This document shows, one piece after another, positions 1 through 10,406 of a stretch of DNA of 13,035 nucleotides. The stretch is from the NCBI GenBank assembly GCA_964388085.1, contig CAYLZW010000159.1:1-13035 (forward strand), given 5' to 3'. The notes beneath the pieces were generated by a model. That model searched no databases and was not told the DNA's origin. It saw only the letters and a program-made list of their open reading frames with translations. The position numbers and the translations under genes were made by a program. Positions within the stretch are counted from its first letter, which is position 1. Each line of letters starts with the position of its first letter. Source of the DNA: CAYLZW01 sp964388085 (GTDB taxonomy: Bacteria; Myxococcota; UBA727; CAYLZW01).

Positions 1-854
1 GAGCAGCCGGTGCAGTTCTCGATGTCGATGCGGATCTCGTGGCTGACGGGATCGCGCGCGATGGCGTCGAAGTTACAGTCGATGAGGCAGCGCGGGTCGT
101 AGCACTGGCGGCAGGTGATGGAGAAGTTGATGAGCCCCACCTGCGGCCCGAAGCGCTCGATGCGCGCGAAGCCGTGACGGTCCTCGCAGGCGACGACGCA
201 CTTGTCACAGTCGATGCACAGCTCGAGCTGACGGATCTTCGTCCTCGTCGAGAACGAGAAGCCGTTCTTCACGTAGAAGTCGAACACCTCGTCGCGGCCG
301 CCCTCTTCGCGCAGCGTGCGGATGCGGTGTAACCAACGCTCGGCGTGCCGGCGCAGGCGCTCTTGCAACGCGGGGTTCGCCTGCAGGATCGCCGCGGCGT
401 CGGACGCGCGCACGCGGACGACCTGCACCTCGGTGATGGCGTACAGACACAGGCCGCCCGCCTTGTTCGCGAAGTCGTCGGCGTAGAAGTCACCGTAGGC
501 GAACACCGCGATGGTCTGGCCGACCTTCTTGAAGAGCTCCGCCTTGGCCTTGGCGCCTACCGCCTTCTGCGCCTCCTCCGTCCACTCGCCGCAGCCCACC
601 TGGCCGGCGACGATGAAGTTCAGATACGGGTCCTTCACCGGCTGCTGCGGCGTCGCGAGCATGTCGTCGCGGCTCAGCACGGCGCCCTCGGCCTTGGCGA
701 CGATGAGGCTCAGCGCGGCGTCGGGTACACCGTCGAAGATCTCGAGCTTGCGGATGGCGTCGCGCGACACCGTCGGTGGCGGCAGGCGCTTCGCGGCCTG
801 TCGCGCCTTCTTGCGCGCCTCCTTCTGAGCCACGATCTCCTGCGGTGTCGGCAT
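1..854 (-). CDS. Cyclic-nucleotide-binding domain fused to [4Fe-4S] ferredoxin modules (partial, N-terminal part)
   Basis: The frame is open to the left edge, giving 284 residues from the N terminus. Residues about 1-30 are a charged Lys/Arg/Ala-rich helix. Residues about 35-170 resemble a cNMP-binding (CRP/FNR effector-type) beta-barrel, including a GDFYADDFANKAG segment where this fold carries its phosphate-binding loop. Iron-sulfur ligands follow: C213, C216, C219 and C223 (CxxCxxCxxxC), then C248, C251, C256 and C260 (CxxCx4CxxxC), then C281 and C284 starting a third set cut by the edge. The spacing is that of the polyferredoxin electron-transfer subunits of molybdo-oxidoreductases and hydrogenases. 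No signal peptide or DNA-binding HTH is seen in this part. The start is firm: an in-frame TGA lies three codons upstream of the ATG. AAGGGG (870-865) is a weak ribosome site with 10 nt spacing. Inferred role: electron transfer, possibly gated by a nucleotide or redox signal. The family is clear; the function is not. Confidence 0.85.
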   Translation of the reverse strand, partial: MPTPQEIVAQKEARKKARQAAKRLPPPTVSRDAIRKLEIFDGVPDAALSLIVAKAEGAVLSRDDMLATPQQPVKDPYLNFIVAGQVGCGEWTEEAQKAVGAKAKAELFKKVGQTIAVFAYGDFYADDFANKAGGLCLYAITEVQVVRVRASDAAAILQANPALQERLRRHAERWLHRIRTLREEGGRDEVFDFYVKNGFSFSTRTKIRQLELCIDCDKCVVACEDRHGFARIERFGPQVGLINFSITCRQCYDPRCLIDCNFDAIARDPVSHEIRIDIENCTGC

Positions 855-960
855 CGAACGTCATCCCCTTCGCGGCGACCAACCGGGGCACACATCTCTA
901 GGTAGCGAACGCGGGCTGCAGTCCTCAATGTACGCCAAGCTCTCATCCACCAGTGCGCCG

Positions 961-976
961 TCGGACAAACGTCCGA
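961..976. repeat. Perfect 6-bp inverted repeat between the TPR and cNMP-ferredoxin genes
   Basis: TCGGAC-AAAC-GTCCGA forms a perfect 6-bp stem with a 4-nt loop, about 52 nt after the TPR stop and 107 nt before the cNMP-ferredoxin start. No U-run follows on the minus strand, so it is not a classical intrinsic terminator; it could be a transcript hairpin or a small operator. The rest of 855-1027 shows only a weak minus-strand promoter-like pair (TTGAGG at 928-923, 18-nt spacer, TACCTA at 904-899) that I would not rely on. Confidence 0.35.
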
Positions 977-1027
977 TCCGCGCCTCCAGAGCACCGAGAG
1001 GATGCCACAGCGCGCGAGGAGAGGGTC

Positions 1028-3982
1028 TCAACGGCCGCGCCGCGTCCGGCGACGCTTCGGGCGCTTCTTGGGTTTCGGCTTTTGCTGCGCGCGCTCGGGC
1101 TTGGCGATGTCGTCGGGCGGCGGCTTCCCGTCGAGGCGGGCGAGGGCGATCTTGGCCGCGTTGCCCACCGGCGTGTTGCCGCCGAGCCCGGCGGCGCGCT
1201 CGTACGACGCCCGTGCGCGCTCCTTCGCGCCCTTCTCCCCGGAGGCGCTCTGCTCCAGGATCCGGCCGAGGATGTAGTGGCCCTCGGCGAAGCCGGCGCG
1301 GCTCTCGAGCATCTCGCCGAGGTCTAAGGCGGCGTCCTTGACGTCACCGGCGCTCGCGTCGGCCCAGGCCAGGTAGGCGGCGGTGACGAGGTCGGTGTCG
1401 AGGAAGCGCTCGGCCGCGTCGCCGAGCGCCGGCCTCAGCTCGCGCGCGGCGGCCAGGGCGGCGTCGAACTGACCGTCGCCGTGCTCGACGGCGAGCGCGA
1501 CGAGCAGCACGTTCACGTCGGAGGGCGCCATCTTGCGCGCCTGCTCGAGCGTGGCGCGCGCCTCGTCGTAACGACCTTCCTTGAGCGCGATCTTGGCCTC
1601 GAGCGCGACGGCGGCGGGGCTCACGAAGCCCTCGTCGCTCACGCGCTGCAGCGAGCGGCGAGCGGCGTTCACATCGCCAGCCTCCACCTGCAGGCGCGCC
1701 GCCGCCACGAGGATGCGGGGATCGTCCGGCGCCATGCGCATGGCCTCCTCGATGGCCTCGCGCGCGCGCACGGCGTTGCCGCTCTTGGCCTGGACGAGCG
1801 CGTCGGTGAGGTGCACCTCGGGATCGGAGGCCGACTCCTTCCGCGCGAGGCGCACGCGATCGTTGGCGGCCTCGACGTCCCCTTGCGCGAGCGAGAGCTG
1901 CGCCAGCTTCAGGTTCGCCACCACGTCGAGCCGGCGCTCGGCGGCCTGCGCGGTCAGGCCCCGGATGTCGAGGGCGTTCTTGATCGCCTCCTCCGGGAAG
2001 ATCTGCGCGTCGAAGATCGGCAGGAGCGGGAGGTACCGCTCGCGGAAGTCGAGCTGGAAGCGACCGAGCGGGAGCAGCAGCCCCGCCTCGTCGAGCCGGC
2101 GCTCGGCGTTGGTCCGGAGCACGCGCACGCGATCGCCGCTGAGCCCGCGTCCGACGCGCGCGCGGGTGCGGTCGACGAGCAGCCGGATCTCGCCGGGGAA
2201 GGTGCGCAGCCCGTCGGACAGCATCGTCTCCACCTTCGTGTAGTCGCCGACGTCGAGCAGGATGAGCTGCGCCAGGCGCGAGAGCAGCCCGGGGAAGCGC
2301 TCCTCGACGTCACCCTCTTGCGCGCGCTGGATCATGCGGCCGTGCAGATCGTCGTCGCCGTGGGCGGCGGCCAACGCCGCCAGCATCAGGGCGACCGGCG
2401 CCGCGTCGGCGGGGTCGAGGGTCGCGGAGTCGAGCGCGCTGACGGCGCGCGTCACGGCGGGCAGCGACGAGAGCGCCACCGCCTTCTCGTCGTCGTCGTT
2501 GTCCTTCATTGGCGCAGCGTCGTCTTGGTTCGGCGGCTCTTCGCGGTCGTCCCCGGCGCCGTCATCGCTCGCGTCCGCCGCCGCGCTCGAGCGCGCGAGC
2601 AAGACGGCGTCGACAGCGACGGCCGTCGCGAGGGCCGGCGTGTAGCGAGGGTGGCTCGTCGCGAGTCGCTTCAACAGCTCGGCCGCAAGCGCGGGGTCGC
2701 CCCTTACCAGGAACGTCCGCGCGAGCTCGTGCGTGGCGCGAGGCGGCGCGCCTCGGTCGAGGCCCGCGCGCGCGAGCAGCTCGCTGGCTTGCGTGGGATC
2801 TCCGCTCGCGCGCGCCCGCTCGGCGAGGGCCATGAGCAGGTACGGGTCGTCCTTCTGCTTCGGATCGCCCGCCGTGGCGTCCAGATCGGCCGCGAGCTCG
2901 TCGTCGTCGTCCGCGAGGGGCCGCGTGGCGATGAGCGCGCGCGCGAGCAGGGCAGGGGGCGAGCGCCGCGTCGGGCCCGACGCCGCGGAGAGCGCGTCCT
3001 CCACGTTCTGCAGGTGTCCCTCGTCGGCGCCGTGCTCCACGAGCAGGAGCGCGTGCGCGAGCGCCGACCACGCGTGCGCGCTCTCGTCCTCATCTTCGTT
3101 CGCGAGCTCGAGCGCCTTGCTCAGCGACGACGGGGTGTCCGCGCCGACCAGGGCGGCCAACCCGCTCGCCGAGGCGTCACCCCGGGGCGCCGCGCGCTGC
3201 AGCACGGCGCCCGCCGCCAAGCCGACGGTGACGACGATGACGAACGCGACGATGGTGCGCACGATGTTGATCCCCCGTCGCTGGGCCGAGCCCTTCAAGA
3301 TGGAGACGTCGGCGCGGACGAGATCGGCGCCGAGCAGCGCGGCCAGCGCCGCGTCGACCTCGTTCGTGACCGAGCGCTCGGCCTTCTCGAGCTCTTCCGC
3401 GGCGCGCGCCGGATCGATCTGCAGAAAGCGCGTGGCTTCGCGCTTGGCCTGCTGCACCGAGCCCGGTGGCGCAGGAGGCGGCGCCGGGATCTCGCCGGCG
3501 CCGCCGCCCTTTTGGACGACGAAGTCCTTCGCGTTCGCGACGACGGTGTACGCCTTCTTCTTCTGCAGCGACGCGCGATCACGAAGGCGCCTCGAGGCAC
3601 CGTCCTGGGGGTCGAGCTGGATGGCGCGATCGAGGAAGTTGAGCGCCTGGTCGCGCAGCCCCTTCGAGAGCAGATAGCGGCCGAGCAGCGCGTACGGGCG
3701 CGCGTCCTTGGGCGCGAGCTGGATCGCCTCCTTCAAAAAGTCGATGGAGCGCTTCGGGTCGCGGGTCTTCGTGTCCGGATCGTCCCAGAACGACTCGGCG
3801 AGGCCGAGCAGCGCCTCGACGCTGCGCCCGCCTTGACGCAGGCCCTCCTCGAGCCGCGCGCGCGCGTTCGCGTAGTCGCCCTTCTCCATCAGCTGCTCGG
3901 CCTCGGCGACGAACGGCGGCGTCGTCGCGGACGCGAGCTTCCTCCGGTTGAAGACCTGGGTCGGGGGTCTAGGCGCGCTCAA
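1028..3982 (-). CDS. Single-pass membrane protein with cytoplasmic and extracytoplasmic TPR arrays
   Basis: This 984-residue protein has about three TPR-like units at residues 23-130 (examples are KGDYANARARLEEGLRQ and LRDQALNFLDRAIQLDPQD), followed by a Pro/Gly linker (158-174) and a helix pair. A single transmembrane helix spans about 240-261 (TIVAFVIVVTVGLAAGAV). It is preceded by Lys/Arg residues, which suggests a cytoplasmic N terminus. Beyond it lie more helical repeats, an Asp/Glu-rich linker (about 464-500) and a second TPR array (about 685-950). The tail (about 952-984) is strongly basic, with KPKPKKRPKRRR. TPR arrays bind proteins and have no catalytic residues, so a scaffold or adaptor role is likely. 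The start is TTG, chosen because GGAGGAG lies 9 nt upstream and no ATG or GTG precedes it in frame; the next Met is residue 32. The gene is divergent from the kinase gene, which suggests shared control. The exact partner is unknown. Confidence 0.85.
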   Translation of the reverse strand: MSAPRPPTQVFNRRKLASATTPPFVAEAEQLMEKGDYANARARLEEGLRQGGRSVEALLGLAESFWDDPDTKTRDPKRSIDFLKEAIQLAPKDARPYALLGRYLLSKGLRDQALNFLDRAIQLDPQDGASRRLRDRASLQKKKAYTVVANAKDFVVQKGGGAGEIPAPPPAPPGSVQQAKREATRFLQIDPARAAEELEKAERSVTNEVDAALAALLGADLVRADVSILKGSAQRRGINIVRTIVAFVIVVTVGLAAGAVLQRAAPRGDASASGLAALVGADTPSSLSKALELANEDEDESAHAWSALAHALLLVEHGADEGHLQNVEDALSAASGPTRRSPPALLARALIATRPLADDDDELAADLDATAGDPKQKDDPYLLMALAERARASGDPTQASELLARAGLDRGAPPRATHELARTFLVRGDPALAAELLKRLATSHPRYTPALATAVAVDAVLLARSSAAADASDDGAGDDREEPPNQDDAAPMKDNDDDEKAVALSSLPAVTRAVSALDSATLDPADAAPVALMLAALAAAHGDDDLHGRMIQRAQEGDVEERFPGLLSRLAQLILLDVGDYTKVETMLSDGLRTFPGEIRLLVDRTRARVGRGLSGDRVRVLRTNAERRLDEAGLLLPLGRFQLDFRERYLPLLPIFDAQIFPEEAIKNALDIRGLTAQAAERRLDVVANLKLAQLSLAQGDVEAANDRVRLARKESASDPEVHLTDALVQAKSGNAVRAREAIEEAMRMAPDDPRILVAAARLQVEAGDVNAARRSLQRVSDEGFVSPAAVALEAKIALKEGRYDEARATLEQARKMAPSDVNVLLVALAVEHGDGQFDAALAAARELRPALGDAAERFLDTDLVTAAYLAWADASAGDVKDAALDLGEMLESRAGFAEGHYILGRILEQSASGEKGAKERARASYERAAGLGGNTPVGNAAKIALARLDGKPPPDDIAKPERAQQKPKPKKRPKRRRTRRGR

Positions 3983-4150
3983 GGCCTGCGGCTCCTCCGC
4001 GGTGGACGCTAATGGGCGGGGGCCGTCGCCTGCAACCCAAGGCGCGCGCCCCGAAAGGCACCTCCATCAGGTCGCTCGACGAGCCAACATGTGGTTCCGT
4101 CGTTGTACGGCTTGCAGCGGAGGAAGGCCCTCTGTCATTTTCACGGCGAG
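3983..4150. promoter_or_regulatory. Divergent control region between the TPR and kinase genes
   Basis: These 168 bp separate two genes transcribed away from each other, so promoters for both should lie here or in the adjacent 5' ends. I could not find a convincing -35/-10 pair or sigma-54 -24/-12 element on either strand. On the plus strand GGAGGAAGG (4119-4127) looks like a strong ribosome site but is 23 nt from the chosen kinase ATG, too far for normal use. It therefore hints at a leader feature or an unusual start. Confidence 0.45.
3992..3998 (-). promoter_or_regulatory. Shine-Dalgarno site fixing the TTG start of the TPR gene
   Basis: GGAGGAG on the minus strand sits 9 nt before the TTG at 3982. 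It is among the best ribosome-binding sites in the window and is the main reason for accepting a non-ATG start instead of the Met codon 31 residues further in. Confidence 0.65.
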
Positions 4151-7530
<3,380 letters not shown>

Positions 7531-7531
<1 letters not shown>

Positions 7532-9033
7532 TGAACGACCTGCGGCGCACCAAGGTCACGAGCGCGGCGCTCGGCCCCCTCGGAGCGCTCACGCGGCTCG
7601 ACACCTCCGCCTGCCGGCTCGTCGTGCTCAACACGGTCTCGAAGGGCCAGACGGCGGAGCTCAGCGGCGAGACCGCGGTGATCATCGGCGCCGACGAGGA
7701 CTGTCAGCTCCGCATCGAGGATCCGACGGTGAGCCGCCAGCACGCTCGCGTGACGCGCACCGACGGCGGCGCCCTCGTCAAGGACCTCGACTCGACCAAC
7801 GGCACCTTCTATGAGCGCTCGCGCGTCAAGGAGGTGGTCGTTCCCTTCGGGGCCACCATCGCCGTCGGCAAGGCGCAGGTGAAGGTGGTGCCGCACGAGA
7901 ACGAGGTGCACGCGCCGCCCTCGAAGATCGCGCGCTTCGGCGACCTCGTCGGCGAAGACCGGCGCATGCGCGAGATGTTCTCGCTGCTCGCCGACGTCGC
8001 CCCCACCGAGGCCACCGTCGTCATCGAGGGCGAGACGGGCACCGGCAAGGAGCTGGTCGCCAAGGCGCTGCACGATCAGTCCCCGCGCGCGAAGAAGCCC
8101 TTCGTCGTCTTCGACTGCTCGGCTGTCCCGCACGACCTCGTCGAGAGCGCTCTGTTCGGCCACATGAAGGGCGCGTTCACGGGCGCCACGGCGAGCCGGC
8201 AGGGCGCGTTTCGTCGCGCGCACGGCGGCACCATCTTCTTGGACGAGATCGGCGAGCTGCCCATCGACCTGCAGCCGAAGCTGCTGCGCGCCATCGAGAG
8301 CCGCGCGGTGCAGATGGTGGGGGGCGATGACTACGAGCGCGTCGACGTGCGCGTCATCGCGGCCACGAACCGGAACCTCAAACAGGAGGTGCGCGGCGGC
8401 GGCTTCCGCGAGGACCTCTACTACCGGCTCGCCGTCGTCCGCATCGTGTTGCCGCCGCTGCGCGAGCGCCTCGGTGACCTCGAGGTGCTCGTCCGTCACT
8501 TCTGGGAGCGGCTCAGCGTCGAGCGGACCGACCCACAGACGGGCGCCCGCGCCGGTGAAAACGGCGAGGCTCGCCCGGCGCTGCCCGAGCTCGACCGGCG
8601 CAGCTGGGACGGCCTCAGGGCCTACGCCTGGCCCGGGAACGTGCGCGAGCTGAAGAACGTCGTCGAGCGTGGTCACTCGCTGTTCCGTGGCCCAGGCGCG
8701 CTCGACCTCTCGCGCTATCTGCCGGGCTCGAACGAGCACGTCGGGCTGGCCGAGGACTTCGAAGAGCCGCCGCCCACCGAAGCACACGTCTCCACCGTCG
8801 CGGGCGGAGAGCTCCTCGACGCCGTGACGAGCGCGCTCGATAAGGAGCGCGGCCTGTCCTTTCGGGACGCCAAGAACCTCGTCGTCGAGGCGTTCGAGCG
8901 TCGGTACCTGGCGGCGGTGCTCGAGGCGAGCCGCGGCAACATCTCGCGCGCGGCGCAGACGGCGCAGATGGATCGCAAGCACCTGCGCGAGCTGCTCAAG
9001 AAATACGGGCTCTGGGAGGGGGCCGACGCGTAG
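7531..9033 (+). CDS. FHA-domain sigma-54 enhancer-binding transcriptional activator
   Basis: This 500-residue protein has an N-terminal FHA domain (about 28-120), an AAA+ sigma-54 interaction domain (about 136-330) and a C-terminal Fis-type helix-turn-helix (about 452-492). The AAA+ domain has Walker A GETGTGKE (167-174), the sigma-54-contacting GAFTGA loop (214-219), Walker B GTIFLDEIGEL (D238, E239), candidate Arg fingers R293 and R299, and WPGNVREL (367-374). FHA domains bind phosphothreonine: S68, H71 and the N90-G91 loop are present, but the usual Arg of the IGR motif is Ala (I52-G53-A54). There is no response-regulator receiver domain, so control is by FHA/phosphorylation. The ATG overlaps the kinase TGA in TGATG, implying translational coupling; the GTG one codon earlier at 7528 is the only nearby alternative. 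It should activate sigma-54 promoters in response to the kinase. The architecture is certain; the target genes are unknown. Confidence 0.95.
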
Positions 9034-9042
9034 CGCGGGAGG

Positions 9043-9061
9043 GGGTCGCCGCACGGCGCCC
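9043..9061 (+). terminator. GC-rich hairpin just after the activator gene (possible terminator, no U-run)
   Basis: GGG(T)CGCC-GCAC-GGCGCCC can fold into a 7-bp all-GC stem with one bulged T and a 4-nt loop. It begins 10 nt after the TAG stop. No T-run follows, so termination here is only a possibility; such hairpins without U-tracts are frequent in GC-rich genomes. Confidence 0.3.
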
Positions 9062-9107
9062 GCCATCGCGAATGGGTCTCCGCAGCCAATACCGCTGTGA
9101 TCCGGGC

Positions 9108-9134
9108 CGTGGCTGCACTGTGATGCAGGCCACG
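9108..9134. repeat. 10-bp dyad (inverted repeat) upstream of the lipoprotein gene
   Basis: CGTGGCTGCA, a 6-nt centre CTGTGA, then TGCA(G)GCCACG: ten pairing positions with one extra G in the right arm. It lies 75 nt after the activator stop and 158-184 nt before the lipoprotein ATG. CTGTGAT occurs at 9095-9101 and again at 9118-9124, a 23-nt spacing close to two helical turns, so the region also holds a short direct repeat. It could be a terminator hairpin or a binding site for a dimeric regulator such as the neighbouring Fis-type activator; sequence alone does not decide. Confidence 0.55.
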
Positions 9135-9223
9135 CTGCGGGTCACTCCGTCCACCAAGGGCTGGATGTCCGCGCTACACAGCGCTGAGAAGCGACTCCCA
9201 CTAGCGTCACCTATGTAGGAAAA

Positions 9224-9236
9224 GGTGAGACTCACC
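9224..9236. repeat. Perfect 13-bp palindrome upstream of the lipoprotein gene
   Basis: GGTGAG-A-CTCACC is a perfect palindrome with 6-bp arms, 55 nt before the lipoprotein ATG. A further TCACCT at 9207-9212 can pair with AGGTGA at 9223-9228, so two mutually exclusive pairings share the middle arm. The position fits an operator near a promoter or a 5'-leader structure. No convincing promoter hexamers accompany it (TATGTA at 9212-9217 has no good -35). Confidence 0.45.
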
Positions 9237-9280
9237 GGGTCTGCTGCGCTAGAGGATCGCCGTTGGACCCATGAACCGAG

Positions 9281-9286
9281 AGGGAG
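9281..9286 (+). promoter_or_regulatory. Shine-Dalgarno site fixing the lipoprotein start
   Basis: AGGGAG lies 5 nt before the ATG at 9292. An in-frame ATG at 9271 has no comparable site and would put an acidic, non-signal-like stretch (MNREGAP) before the signal peptide, so 9292 is preferred. Confidence 0.6.
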
Positions 9287-9291
9287 CACCC

Positions 9292-10404
9292 ATGCGCCGA
9301 CTCCAGGCAATGCTGCTGCTGATCACTGCCGCCTCCATCACCGCCTGCCTCCCCTTTGGGGCGCAGCGCTCCAAGCCGCGGGTCGCCGAGATCGAGACCA
9401 CGTCGCGCGCCGGCGGCACCTCCGCGCCCACGGTGCGCAGCGAGGTGGATTACCTCGACGACGGACGCGTCGATGAGATCACGCGCACGGCCGGCGGCAA
9501 CTTCGTCGATCGCTGGGAGCTCACCTACGACGACAACCGGCGCGTGGAGGAGGTGGCCATCATCTCCGACGGCGAGACGGTCATCATCGAGCTCAGCTAC
9601 ACCGGCGAGCTGTTGACGGAGGCGAGCGCGCTGCTCACGGAGAGCGAGACCGAGCTGCGCTGGGACATCAGCTACCTGAACGGCGACCGCCGCCTCATCG
9701 ACAGCATGGCGGTCACCAGCGATGGTCCGTCGTACTTCTCCGAGACCGCCAGCAGCTACAGCTACGACGACCGCTCGCGCATCGCCGAGATCGCGTCCAG
9801 CACGTTCACCGAGTCGAGCGCCGGCACCACCGGCGAGACCTCGAGCACGACCGAGCTGCGCTTCGACAGCGACACCGGCAAGCTCGAGCGCGTCACGAGC
9901 ACGGTCGAGGTGCCTTACTACCCGGCGCCCGTCGTCGACTGGTGCTGGGACGCCGGCTACTACACCGACACCTACTGCGACTCCACCTGCCCGCAGCCGG
10001 ACCCGGCCTGCGGCGGCACCACCGTGCCCGTGGCGCCCGACCAGGGCGAGCCCGAGATCCGCACCAGCACGCAGCTCTACTCCGTGAAATACGACGACGA
10101 GGGCCGCCTCGAGGAGATGGACGGTCCCGACGGCGAGCGCGTCGCGGTCGAGTACGACGCTGAGCACCGCATCGACGAGATCGAGCAGCGCAACGACGGC
10201 TACTCGGTCATCACCGAGTACACCTACGACGACGGCGTCGTGAACGGGCACAGCTTCTCGCCGGCGCTGCCGCACGGCGAGCTCTTCGATCTGACCGGCG
10301 CGTCCTTCGGCACCCTCGACTTCGAGAGCCCCATGGATCTCGTGGCTGGCGTCGTGAGCGGGAGCAGCGCCGGCGCGAGCGCGAGCGACGACGGCGGCTT
10401 CTGA
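9292..10404 (+). CDS. YD-repeat-like lipoprotein with a four-cysteine insert
   Basis: This 370-residue secreted lipoprotein starts with a short signal peptide, MRRLQAMLLLITAASITAC, whose ITAC lipobox puts the lipidated Cys at position 19. The mature part contains about eight degenerate YD (RHS-like) units with the pattern Y-x-D-D-x-x-R-h-x-E-I: near residues 54, 79, 128, 158, 191, 267 and 288, plus weaker ones near 103 and 311. These beta-hairpin units are usual in Rhs/wall-associated proteins, but this protein is short and has no Rhs core motif or toxin tip. An insert at about 215-242 holds C218, C229, C233 and C240 amid aromatic and Pro residues, possibly two disulfides. The tail is Gly/Ser/Ala-rich. 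The gene follows the activator gene by 258 bp on the same strand and its stop is 2 bp from the convergent DUF2520 stop. It is probably an outer-membrane or surface protein; function unknown. Confidence 0.85.
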   Translation: MRRLQAMLLLITAASITACLPFGAQRSKPRVAEIETTSRAGGTSAPTVRSEVDYLDDGRVDEITRTAGGNFVDRWELTYDDNRRVEEVAIISDGETVIIELSYTGELLTEASALLTESETELRWDISYLNGDRRLIDSMAVTSDGPSYFSETASSYSYDDRSRIAEIASSTFTESSAGTTGETSSTTELRFDSDTGKLERVTSTVEVPYYPAPVVDWCWDAGYYTDTYCDSTCPQPDPACGGTTVPVAPDQGEPEIRTSTQLYSVKYDDEGRLEEMDGPDGERVAVEYDAEHRIDEIEQRNDGYSVITEYTYDDGVVNGHSFSPALPHGELFDLTGASFGTLDFESPMDLVAGVVSGSSAGASASDDGGF

Positions 10405-10406
10405 AG

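Noticed and set aside
1481..4012. An 843-codon open frame on the plus strand opposite the TPR gene
   Set aside because: Its translation is Arg/Gly/Leu-rich with no domain. It arises from GC-rich third positions of the TPR gene, which itself has clear TPR periodicity and a transmembrane helix.
9159..9172. GG-N10-GC sigma-54-like promoter before the lipoprotein gene (a similar one at 4004-4017 before the kinase)
   Set aside because: Only the invariant GG and GC match, with CC or GG in place of the usual TT before GC. Such spacing is common by chance at this GC content.
9292..10404. Rhs toxin or polymorphic toxin system
   Set aside because: The YD repeats are few, there is no Rhs core motif, no C-terminal toxin domain and no immunity gene; the 3' end runs straight into a convergent metabolic-type gene.
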